From: an uncultured Woeseiaceae bacterium | GTDB lineage: Bacteria; Pseudomonadota; Gammaproteobacteria; Steroidobacterales; Woeseiaceae | Reading direction: 5' to 3' | NCBI GenBank assembly: GCA_905480215.1 | Contig: CAJQPL010000044.1 | Location: forward strand, 1-36,353 | Length of the DNA: 36,353 nucleotides | Shown: positions 14,703-21,299 of the stretch, in pieces | Numbering within the stretch: the first letter of the stretch is position 1 | Layout of the letters: each line of letters opens with the position of its first letter | Program-made: the position numbers and the translations under genes | Notes under the pieces: generated by a model | What the model was told of the DNA's origin: nothing | What the model saw: the letters and a program-made list of their open reading frames with translations, nothing else | Database searches by the model: none

Positions 14703-15446
14703 ATGACTGACGTACGTGGATGGCGCAAAAAGTTTGGTGTCCTTGGGCCATCAACCAACACTATTGTTCAACCGGATTTTGACGATTTACGCCCTGCAGG
14801 CGTAACCAATCATTACAGCCGCATTGTCGTACAAGATGCGAATGCAGTCTCTAATGATTCGTTCTATGCCGGCACCATGGAAATCTCCGATAATACTGTC
14901 GATGCTGTGCGTGGCGTTCTCACATGTAAACCGGACTATTTAGTCATGGGCATGTCGGCGGTCACATTCTATGGTGGTGCCGAAGGCGGACAACGGTGGA
15001 AAGAGAATATAGAAGAGGTTGCGGGGCTCAAACTCTCTATCGGATCAGAGTCTTTGGCCAATGCGCTGCAAGCGCATGGCGCAAAACGAATTGCGTTTGT
15101 ATCACCCTACTTTCCTGTCGCTAATACCGCGGTTCGCGAATATCTATCTGACTATGGCATTGAAACTCGACGCGACGTCTGCCTGCAGTGCCCAACGTGG
15201 ACCGCAATTGCGGAAGTCACTGAAGCTACCTTAATCGACGTTTTGGCCGAGCTAGATGGCGACGATGTGGATGCTCTCGTTCAAGTCGGTACAAACCTTT
15301 CCATGATTAAATTGGCGGCGGAAACCGAGCAACGTATCGGTAAACCAGTGTTAGCGATCAATACCGCAACGTATTGGCATGCACTCCGAAACAACGATAT
15401 CGAAGACAAAATCTCAGGCTTCGGCCGACTGCTTGAGGAGTTTTAG
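14703..15446 (+). CDS. Maleate isomerase/Asp-Glu racemase-fold protein lacking both catalytic cysteines
   Basis: A 247-aa protein of the maleate isomerase/arylmalonate decarboxylase group: GVLGPSTNT at 12-20 (Asn19 is the conserved substrate-binding Asn), AKRIAFVSPYFP at 127-138 and GKPVLAINTATYW at 213-225. The two catalytic cysteines are missing. At the first site VMGMSAVTFYGG has Ser85, and at the second ALVQVGTNLS has Gly196, where active maleate isomerases and racemases have Cys. Either it uses different chemistry or it is a binding protein. It lies 13 bases after the monooxygenase and 2 bases before the NodB-fold gene, so it is surely in their operon. The fold is firm; the reaction is unknown. 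Confidence 0.8.
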   Translation: MTDVRGWRKKFGVLGPSTNTIVQPDFDDLRPAGVTNHYSRIVVQDANAVSNDSFYAGTMEISDNTVDAVRGVLTCKPDYLVMGMSAVTFYGGAEGGQRWKENIEEVAGLKLSIGSESLANALQAHGAKRIAFVSPYFPVANTAVREYLSDYGIETRRDVCLQCPTWTAIAEVTEATLIDVLAELDGDDVDALVQVGTNLSMIKLAAETEQRIGKPVLAINTATYWHALRNNDIEDKISGFGRLLEEF

Positions 15447-15448
15447 AA

Positions 15449-16357
15449 ATGCATTACGACTATAGCCCGATCGCTGCACGAGGCCCGCTACGATTCCCGA
15501 ACGACGCAAAGGTGGCTCTCATTCTCACCTTTAACCTGGAAACCTGGGAGCTAACGAAAGACACCGAAGAAGCCTATTACGCGGGCGGCCCTGCAATATT
15601 GCCGGACGTATTAGCAGGCAATGTGCCTGACTATCCGAACTACACCTGGCGTGAATACGGGCAGCGAGTCGGCATCTGGCGTCTATTCGAATTGTTCGAT
15701 CAACTCGGCGTGCAAGCCAGCTGTACGATCAATGCCTTAACCTTTGAACGCCGCAACGCAATGGCTCAGGCATGCCTTGACCGCGGCTGGGAATTGCTCG
15801 CCCACAACTTCGAGCAAGGCGAGCTGTTGACGGATTTTTCCGGTAACCCTGAGAAAGAACGCGATATCATTTCCAGAGCCATAGAAATGTATACGAAGTA
15901 TGTCGGTCGAAAACCACTCGGTTGGCTGTCCTCATCGCTTCGCGGCACTTTGGCTACGGCCGAAATACTGCGCGAAAACGGCTTTCTTTTTTACTGCGAC
16001 ATCATGAATGACGACCAGCCTTATCTGATCGATACTGCCGCGGGTAGTATCGTTTCGGTTCCGTATTCCAATGAGATCAACGATTTCACAATCATCACTC
16101 GCCGTGGCCACACGACCAGTGAATACCGCGACATTCTCATCGAAGAACTAGATGTACTCTACGAAGAAGGTGCGAGCAGCGGACGCATTATGAACGTCGG
16201 CATCCACCCGCATGTTTCCGGCCGTGCATATCGAATTCGAGCGCTGCGCGAATTTATACAACATGCCAAGTCCTTACCCGGCGTTTGGTGGCCGACTCGC
16301 GAAGAGCTCGCGAAATGGTATCTAGACAATAATCAGGGACACATACCGACAAGTTGA
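15449..16357 (+). CDS. NodB-fold (polysaccharide deacetylase-like) hydrolase, PuuE/cyclic-amidase type
   Basis: A 302-aa NodB-fold protein. The segment TWREYGQRVGIWRLFELFDQLGVQ (about 66-89) is typical of the PuuE allantoinase-like branch acting on small cyclic or linear amides, not on polysaccharides. The metal triad of true NodB deacetylases is not evident: LTFNLETWE replaces the usual Asp motif, and LAHNFEQGE stands where the His pair would be. A metal-independent ring-opening or C-N hydrolysis role is therefore likelier. It starts 2 bases after the maleate-isomerase-like stop, third in the monooxygenase operon. Together with the amidohydrolase at 103 it suggests a nitrogen-containing substrate, which remains inference. 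Confidence 0.82.
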   Translation: MHYDYSPIAARGPLRFPNDAKVALILTFNLETWELTKDTEEAYYAGGPAILPDVLAGNVPDYPNYTWREYGQRVGIWRLFELFDQLGVQASCTINALTFERRNAMAQACLDRGWELLAHNFEQGELLTDFSGNPEKERDIISRAIEMYTKYVGRKPLGWLSSSLRGTLATAEILRENGFLFYCDIMNDDQPYLIDTAAGSIVSVPYSNEINDFTIITRRGHTTSEYRDILIEELDVLYEEGASSGRIMNVGIHPHVSGRAYRIRALREFIQHAKSLPGVWWPTREELAKWYLDNNQGHIPTS

Positions 16358-16415
16358 GAAGGCGGTCTCTGATCGGTTGTCTCGATCTGTGTTGAAATCC
16401 ATGTGGAACGGCAAT

Positions 16416-16503
16416 TTACGCAGCCTCTGCCGCGTTGCAAGCTAGATTGTGGATCGACATCAACGCTTACGCGCTTGCCATGCAATGTAAATTCAATGCT
16501 CAT
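16416..16503 (-). pseudogene. Remnant of a molybdenum hydroxylase 2Fe-2S subunit (CoxS/IorA-like)
   Basis: Reading leftward from the ATG at 16503, the first 22 residues, MSIEFTLHGKRVSVDVDPQS then SL, match the N-terminus of xanthine-dehydrogenase-family iron-sulfur subunits. CAGG lies nine bases before the start as a possible ribosome site. The expected cysteine motifs never follow. One frame over, the next codons read NAAEAA and stop at 16416-16418, like the Ala-rich C-terminus of such subunits, so an internal deletion that fused start to end is plausible. It is the only thing recognisable in the 315-base gap 16358-16672 besides the palindrome at 16618. Confidence 0.5.
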
Positions 16504-16617
16504 CGGCTGTGCCTGGAATAATCCCAAGTAGTTCTGCTGCCGTGCGCCTAATGTTGCCTGTTGCTGTACGGCGGTGATTTCCAGTGGCTTTTCCTAGTTC
16601 CGTCCAAGAGTGAATTG

Positions 16618-16631
16618 TGCAAACGTTTGCA
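16618..16631. promoter_or_regulatory. Perfect LacI/PurR-type palindromic operator
   Basis: TGCAAACGTTTGCA is a perfect 14-bp palindrome. Its core GCAAACGTTTGC equals the PurR-type consensus of LacI-family operators (central CG). It lies 41 bases before the TauE/SafE start, between a possible -35 (TTGTGC, 16615-16620) and -10 (TATAGA, 16639-16644, 18-bp spacer). No LacI-family gene is in the window. A near copy is at 36280-36293. Confidence 0.55.
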
Positions 16632-16672
16632 GTACGATTATAGACGCATTCACGAACAACAAGGTTCACAAA

Positions 16673-17425
16673 ATGGAGTGGGCAGCGGCCAATATTTGGT
16701 TCATTGTTACTGTCTTGACCTTCATTTCGCTGGGCTCGTGGATCAAGGGCCTGACTGGAATGGGTCTGCCGCTGTTCGCTATCCCCGCAATCGCCACTAT
16801 GACCTCTGTGGAAGAGGCGGTCACACTGCTAATTATTCCGGCGCTGGGGTCGAATATTTGGCTGGTCGTTAGCCACCGCCAGTATCGACGGCAAGTGCTT
16901 GCCCACATAGCCTTTTTGATTGCGGGATTCGCCGGTGGGATCGTCGGCACACTGCTGTTGTTGGAGATCAATGATCGCTGGCTAAAACTCGCGCTCGCGG
17001 TTTGGCTCGCGCTGTACTTGTTGCAGCGAGTCTTTGGGAACCGTTTTCAAATGGTATTTCAAGCACGCGGTGCAGCAGCCGCTGCGATCGGCGCCTCCGC
17101 AGGTGTCATTCAGGGTGCTACAGGAATCTCCTCACACATTGTCGCTCCTTACTTTAATAAAGGTGACATCAAACCGGGTGCCTATGCCTTCTTGATGGCC
17201 ACATCCTTCTTAAGCTTTTCGGTCGCACAACTTCTAACGGCATCGACTAACGGCCTTTTCACACCTGATCGCATTGTTATCGGACTGATCGCACTAGTAC
17301 CGACTTTGATATTTACACAAGTTGGAATAGCGTATTCGGCGAGAATTTCAAATGTCACATTTCAAAAAATACTCTTCATAGTATTCCTGTTGATGGAGAT
17401 CAAGTTGCTCTGGGATGTGTTCTGA
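16673..17425 (+). CDS. TauE/SafE-family membrane exporter
   Basis: A 250-aa membrane protein with about 7-8 hydrophobic segments. The start is taken as the ATG at 16673 (MEWAAANIW), which has AAGG eight bases upstream; a frame open from 16610 would only add a polar stretch before the first membrane helix. The duplicated TauE/SafE motif is visible as LGSWIKGLTGMGLPLFAIP near the N-terminus and GASAGVIQGATGISSHIVAPYF near the middle. Family members move sulfite, sulfonates, sulfoacetate or other organic anions. It follows the monooxygenase operon by a 315-base gap with its own operator-like palindrome, so it is probably regulated separately. The substrate is unknown. Confidence 0.88.
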   Translation: MEWAAANIWFIVTVLTFISLGSWIKGLTGMGLPLFAIPAIATMTSVEEAVTLLIIPALGSNIWLVVSHRQYRRQVLAHIAFLIAGFAGGIVGTLLLLEINDRWLKLALAVWLALYLLQRVFGNRFQMVFQARGAAAAAIGASAGVIQGATGISSHIVAPYFNKGDIKPGAYAFLMATSFLSFSVAQLLTASTNGLFTPDRIVIGLIALVPTLIFTQVGIAYSARISNVTFQKILFIVFLLMEIKLLWDVF

Positions 17426-17516
17426 CAAAAAAAATCCATCCAGGGTCGCGAAGGGTCGAATGCAGCCTTGATGATTACCCGGAAATTTAATACATGTGCG
17501 TGGGCGAATTAGAGGA

Positions 17517-18422
17517 CTAGTTTTTGTTGGCAATTGCCAGCAAATGCTGACGCATCCGGACTCGGGTCGCATCGTCGGGTAAACGGCCCACCCCAGCGCC
17601 CAAATTATCCAGCGCGTGTTTCGGATTAGCTGTTTCGGTAAGCACACAATTGACGCCCGGGTGCGCAACAATATATTTGAGCGAGAATTGTGCCCAGCTC
17701 TCACAATCAAACTCCGCTGCCCATTCCGGTAGTTCGTGGCCCTTGACGATATTGAAGTAGTTACCGTTAATGAACGGTCGATTGATGACGACGGCAATAC
17801 CATTGTCCATTGCCATTGGTAGTATCCGATCGGCCGCTTCCGGCTCCATCATTGAATAATTGACCTGAATAAAATCGATAACCTTATTCTCGATCAATTT
17901 CATCATGCCAGGGTAAAAGCGTTGATGCGGCCGGCCAATCCCGACGTACCTAACTAGCCCGTCCGTCTTGAGTGCTCGAAACTCATCGGCGCGCCGCGCA
18001 AGGCCGTCAACACTTCTAAGCATTGCCAAATCAAGAGGACCGTCGCCTTGAACGCGTTGCAGCCCGGCAATTTCGGTGCGAAGTTCGCCTTCATCCTGCC
18101 CGGAAAGATAATTCCCCAACAGTATCTGTTGCTGTGCATTGCGGTCGCTGACAATTTTGCCGACGGTTGTACGGCTTGAACCCGAGACGTCAACATACGT
18201 TCCACCATGTTCGAGAAAGATTTCGAGCAACTGTGTCGATACCGCAATATCATTGTCTAGAAATGCTCTGGAGTTACCCAGACCAATGATCGCCATTGGC
18301 TCCGTCGTGCCAGGGATCAATCGAGTATCGAGCTTTGCTGACATCGCCGTGGCAACTGCGGGGATGTTCGTTAATAGTGCTTGGGCACCGGCATACTGAA
18401 TAAACTTACGACGATCAATCAT
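17517..18422 (-). CDS. Tat-targeted aldo/keto reductase-fold protein with degraded catalytic tetrad
   Basis: A 301-aa protein from the ATG at 18422, preceded by GTGGAA about seven bases upstream. It begins MIDRRKFIQYAGAQALL, a twin-arginine signal, so it should be exported folded. The barrel resembles aldo/keto reductases (GTYVDVSGSS, DGLVRYVGIG, IDFIQVNYSMMEPEA, then the C-terminal NPKHALDNLGA). Of the catalytic tetrad only Asp78 remains: Tyr is Ser83, Lys is Asn104 (ILLGNYL) and His is Arg136 (LAMLRSVDG). Normal oxidoreductase activity is therefore doubtful. It is last in a three-gene leftward operon after the FmdB-like gene (13-base gap). Confidence 0.78.
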   Translation of the reverse strand: MIDRRKFIQYAGAQALLTNIPAVATAMSAKLDTRLIPGTTEPMAIIGLGNSRAFLDNDIAVSTQLLEIFLEHGGTYVDVSGSSRTTVGKIVSDRNAQQQILLGNYLSGQDEGELRTEIAGLQRVQGDGPLDLAMLRSVDGLARRADEFRALKTDGLVRYVGIGRPHQRFYPGMMKLIENKVIDFIQVNYSMMEPEAADRILPMAMDNGIAVVINRPFINGNYFNIVKGHELPEWAAEFDCESWAQFSLKYIVAHPGVNCVLTETANPKHALDNLGAGVGRLPDDATRVRMRQHLLAIANKN

Positions 18423-18435
18423 CTGATTTCCACGA

Positions 18436-18723
18436 TCAATGCTTGTGGCCGCAACTGTGTCCTGTTTTTTTGCGGCGAGATTGATGCGGCTTTCCTGTCG
18501 CGCAGCCGCACGCGGTTGCCGCTGCGCTACGCTTATTAACAACTGTGCTTCGCTTCAGCACTTTTCGTTTAATACCCTGGCCGCCGGAAATTATCCGTCG
18601 AACCGGGTCGCCCGTTTGCGGATCAGTTTGTAGCCGCTCGTCCGTCATTCGTTGAAACAAGTCGAAACGGCGCGGTTCGGTTGCAGAATCGGCCGGAATC
18701 GTTTCATAAGTGTATGTTGGCAT
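18436..18723 (-). CDS. FmdB-like small protein with relocated Cys/His cluster
   Basis: A 95-aa protein. The frame MPTYTYETIP...RFDLFQRMTDE and DPVRRIISGGQGI is that of FmdB/zinc-ribbon regulatory proteins. The two CxxC knuckles normally at residues 8-11 and about 30-33 are absent. Instead the C-terminal 25 residues carry CGCATGKPH and HSCGHKH, which could bind a metal. It sits between the hydroxyacid dehydrogenase and the aldo/keto reductase-fold gene, 18 and 13 bases from each, so it is in their operon. FmdB relatives often accompany amide or C1 catabolic operons; its job here is unknown. Confidence 0.7.
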   Translation of the reverse strand: MPTYTYETIPADSATEPRRFDLFQRMTDERLQTDPQTGDPVRRIISGGQGIKRKVLKRSTVVNKRSAAATACGCATGKPHQSRRKKTGHSCGHKH

Positions 18724-18741
18724 GCGCTACTCCCAAGTCGA

Positions 18742-19683
18742 TTACAAACCGTTATCGACATCCCGATTTTCCGACTCCAGCTTTTCAATGCCTGAACATT
18801 TTGCCACGTAGTCGAGCACAATACTGAAGTCAATATCGCCACGATTGCCTTGCCCCATCGATTGCTGGATCACGTCGCGCGTCATATTGGCGACCGGCAT
18901 TGGCACCTCGTACTCACGCGCCAGGCCAAGTCCCAGATCCATATCTTTGCGCAGCAGTTCTGGCGTAAACGTAGTCGTATAATCCTGATTAACCCAGCCA
19001 GGCGTTTTATACTTCGAAAAAATGGATCCCATCACACTATTGTTCATGAATTCCAGGAACGCATGACGTGGCACACCGGCCTTTTGGGCGAGAATAGTAA
19101 GCTCGGCAAGAGACTGAGTAACGACGCCAAGAAACACGTTGTGACAGATTTTGATTGTACGCGCGAGTTCTCCCTCACCAACGTAGGTCACGCCAAGTCC
19201 GGCGATAATTTCCTGGTAGGGACGAATCGTTTCGAACAAATCAGCGGGGCCCGATGTTACAAGCGCGAGTTTGCCGGCCTTCACACATTTGCCATTACCG
19301 CTGACAGGTGATGCAATGTATTCGGCGCCGCGAGCTTCCAGCTCTTGTCTTATCTCCGCCGATGCCTCGACAGATATACTGGAGCATTCCACAAAAATCT
19401 TGGGCGTCGCCCCACCGGAAAGAACGCCACTCTCGCCGAATAGCACCTCTTTTACGTCCGCTGATGTCGAAACCATCGAGAAGACAATGTCTCTATTGCC
19501 AAGATCACTCAGATTATCAACGATCTTCGCGCCATACTCGGACAATGGTTCAGCCTTCGATTTGGTCCGATTCCACACTTCCAGATCGCAACCGGCTTTG
19601 GCTAGTCGTTCGGCCATTGGATATCCCATGCGGCCAATACCTACCCAACCAATGCTGTATTTCGAAAGATCTTTGCTGCTCAT
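18742..19683 (-). CDS. NAD(P)-dependent beta-hydroxyacid dehydrogenase (3-hydroxyisobutyrate dehydrogenase family)
   Basis: A 313-aa dehydrogenase. The nucleotide-binding motif GWVGIGRMG is at 12-20, the substrate-site ASPVSGN at 124-130 and the catalytic Lys178 in KICHN (Lys-x3-Asn182), all in the order of the 3-hydroxyisobutyrate/tartronate semialdehyde reductase family. Length is typical. It should interconvert a 3-hydroxyacid and a semialdehyde in the cytoplasm. It is first in the leftward operon of the divergent unit whose rightward arm includes a semialdehyde-type aldehyde dehydrogenase, so the two enzymes could be consecutive steps. It is less likely to be 6-phosphogluconate dehydrogenase, given its length. 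Confidence 0.9.
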   Translation of the reverse strand: MSSKDLSKYSIGWVGIGRMGYPMAERLAKAGCDLEVWNRTKSKAEPLSEYGAKIVDNLSDLGNRDIVFSMVSTSADVKEVLFGESGVLSGGATPKIFVECSSISVEASAEIRQELEARGAEYIASPVSGNGKCVKAGKLALVTSGPADLFETIRPYQEIIAGLGVTYVGEGELARTIKICHNVFLGVVTQSLAELTILAQKAGVPRHAFLEFMNNSVMGSIFSKYKTPGWVNQDYTTTFTPELLRKDMDLGLGLAREYEVPMPVANMTRDVIQQSMGQGNRGDIDFSIVLDYVAKCSGIEKLESENRDVDNGL

Positions 19684-19759
19684 GTACGGGCTCTCCTACC
19701 AAGCAAAATCGTCTGCCAATGGAACGGACTCTTAGGGTATTAAAAGGATAAGAAAAATG

Positions 19760-19811
19760 GCACCAATGGTGCGCACGTGTGCACTTTATCAATTGGCACC
19801 TGAGGTTGCAA
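19760..19811 (-). promoter_or_regulatory. Leftward promoter with palindromic operator sites
   Basis: On the minus strand TTGCAA (19811-19806) and TAAAGT (19788-19783) are 17 bases apart, a plausible -35/-10 pair for the hydroxyacid dehydrogenase operon. GTGTGCAC (19777-19784) overlaps the -10, and the 13-base dyad GCACCAATGGTGC (19760-19772) lies just downstream. Similar TGTGCACA sites lie at the rightward promoter, so one repressor could hold both. Confidence 0.45.
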
Positions 19812-19867
19812 GGTCTAGCCTACTGTTTCAGCTATAGCTGGATTCGATTACGAGCTAAACGTCAGTC

Positions 19868-19903
19868 TTGCCCTGTGTGCACAGCAACGTTATAGTGTGC
19901 ACA
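19868..19903 (+). promoter_or_regulatory. Rightward promoter with two TGTGCACA operators
   Basis: TTGCCC (19868-19873), a 17-base spacer and TATAGT (19891-19896) make a good sigma-70-like promoter. The 8-bp palindrome TGTGCACA occurs twice, at 19876-19883 inside the spacer and at 19896-19903 overlapping the -10 end; the starts are exactly 20 bases apart, close to two helical turns. This is the layout of a cooperative repressor site. It lies about 90 bases before the M24 start. Confidence 0.55.
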
Positions 19904-19977
19904 CGTCTGCAATTCAATGCGAAACGCACCTGTGGGTAAGCGAACAGACGTTGATTTCGAGTTTAGGCGAAGCCTTC

Positions 19978-19983
19978 AAAAGG
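19978..19983 (+). promoter_or_regulatory. Ribosome binding site deciding the M24 start
   Basis: AAAGGA eight bases before the ATG at 19992. The upstream in-frame ATG at 19917 has no such site and lies very near the predicted transcription start, so the shorter 432-aa protein is preferred. Confidence 0.6.
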
Positions 19984-19991
19984 ACAATCGT

Positions 19992-21290
19992 ATGTCAAAC
20001 CCTAGTAAGTCAGATAGCATCGTTACGGCGGACCTTGATCCGCGTTGGAACTGGGACAGGCCCATCGCGGCACCCGGTCGCGCCAACGTTGACTTCGAAG
20101 AACGCGTTGATTTTCGGCGCTTGCACCGGTACCGGATTGCGCGTGCGCAGCAGGCACTATCGAACTCCAAGCTCGGCGCGGTCTTGTGTTTTGACAACAA
20201 CAATATTCGCTATCTGACCAGTAGCGTTATTGGCGAATGGAGTCGTGACAAAATCTGTCGCTATACGTTGTTCACTGGCAGTGCAGACCCGTATTTGTGG
20301 GACTTTGGATCCGCGGCCGCACATCATCGATTGTACGCACCGTGGCTGAAGACGGATCGTTGCCGCGCTGGAATGCTTGGACTGCGTGGCTCCGTATCAG
20401 AGGAGGCGCAGCTGTTCAAAAACGCCGCAAAGGAAATTGCTGACCTGTTGCGTTTCGAAGGTATCGCCGATATGCCACTCGGTGTTGATATCGTTGAACC
20501 GCCCATGCTGTTCGCACTTCAGCAAGAAGGCCTTGACGTCAGGGATGCGCAACAAGTCTTGCTGGACGCACGCCAAATAAAGAGCATGGACGAAATCGTC
20601 TTACTCAATCAATCCGCTGCGATGGTTGATGGCGCTTATCACTTGCTTGCCGAAGAACTAAAACCAGGTGTTCGTGAGAACGAAATGGTTGCTATTGCCA
20701 ACAAGTTTCTCTACGACAATGGATCAGACGATGTTGAAGCGATCAACGCGGTGTCAGGCGAACGTTGTGCGCCCCATCCACACAACTTCACGGATCGCAT
20801 GTATCGACCGGGTGATCAGGCATTTTTCGACATCATCCAGTCGTATATGGGATATCGCACATGCTATTACCGCACGCTTAACGTGGGTCTCGCGACACCC
20901 GGCCAAATCGACGCTTACAAGCAGGCCAGGGAATGGATTGACGTGGCTATCAATGCGGTCAAACCGGGCACCACGACGGACACAATCGCCGCAATGTGGC
21001 CAGCAGCGACAGAGTTCGGTTTCGACAACGAAATGGAAGCGTTCGGACTGCAATTCGGACATGGGCTCGGGCTTGCTCTCCACGAGCGGCCAATCATCAG
21101 CCGGCTCACCTCTTTCGACCAACCGTTCGAACTGGAAGAGGGCATGGTGTTCGCCCTGGAAACGTATTGCCCTGCCGCAGACGGTAGTGGTGCTGCTCGC
21201 ATCGAAGAAGAAGTCGTCGTCACCAGTGACGGCTGCCGGATAATTACGCTTTTCCCGGCACAAGAACTGTTTGTTGCGAACGCTTACTAA
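19992..21290 (+). CDS. DddP/creatinase-like M24-family protein with altered metal site
   Basis: A 432-aa cytoplasmic M24-fold protein. The N-terminal domain (RYRIARAQQAL, LGAVLCFDNNNIRYLTSS, LWDFGS) resembles DddP-type proteins. The pita-bread domain keeps metal ligands Asp280 (FFDII), His357 (FGHGLG), Glu390 (ALETY) and Glu405 (RIEEEV). The second bridging Asp is Cys291 in GYRTCYYRT, and the extra Asp of DddP's F-D-T-D motif is Ile282. The position matching DddP's catalytic Asp377 is Leu363, so DMSP cleavage is unlikely. It leads an eight-gene operon with dehydrogenases, an E1/E2 complex and a TRAP transporter. It is probably a C-N, C-S or peptide-bond hydrolase or lyase with unusual metal use. 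Confidence 0.82.
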   Translation: MSNPSKSDSIVTADLDPRWNWDRPIAAPGRANVDFEERVDFRRLHRYRIARAQQALSNSKLGAVLCFDNNNIRYLTSSVIGEWSRDKICRYTLFTGSADPYLWDFGSAAAHHRLYAPWLKTDRCRAGMLGLRGSVSEEAQLFKNAAKEIADLLRFEGIADMPLGVDIVEPPMLFALQQEGLDVRDAQQVLLDARQIKSMDEIVLLNQSAAMVDGAYHLLAEELKPGVRENEMVAIANKFLYDNGSDDVEAINAVSGERCAPHPHNFTDRMYRPGDQAFFDIIQSYMGYRTCYYRTLNVGLATPGQIDAYKQAREWIDVAINAVKPGTTTDTIAAMWPAATEFGFDNEMEAFGLQFGHGLGLALHERPIISRLTSFDQPFELEEGMVFALETYCPAADGSGAARIEEEVVVTSDGCRIITLFPAQELFVANAY

Positions 21291-21299
21291 ACGGACGCG

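Noticed and set aside
15449-16357. Metal-dependent polysaccharide (chitin/peptidoglycan) deacetylase
   Set aside because: The Asp-His-His metal site of NodB enzymes is not seen, there is no signal peptide, and the sequence resembles the PuuE-like branch acting on small amides.
20754-21263. Long antisense open frame inside the DddP-like gene
   Set aside because: It is the complement of a well-conserved coding sequence, has no recognisable domain or ribosome site, and reflects codon bias of the real gene. The same applies to other antisense frames within genes.
19992-21290. DMSP lyase (DddP) function for the M24 protein
   Set aside because: The overall sequence is DddP-like, but the residues matching two of its metal-site Asp and its catalytic Asp are Ile, Cys and Leu.
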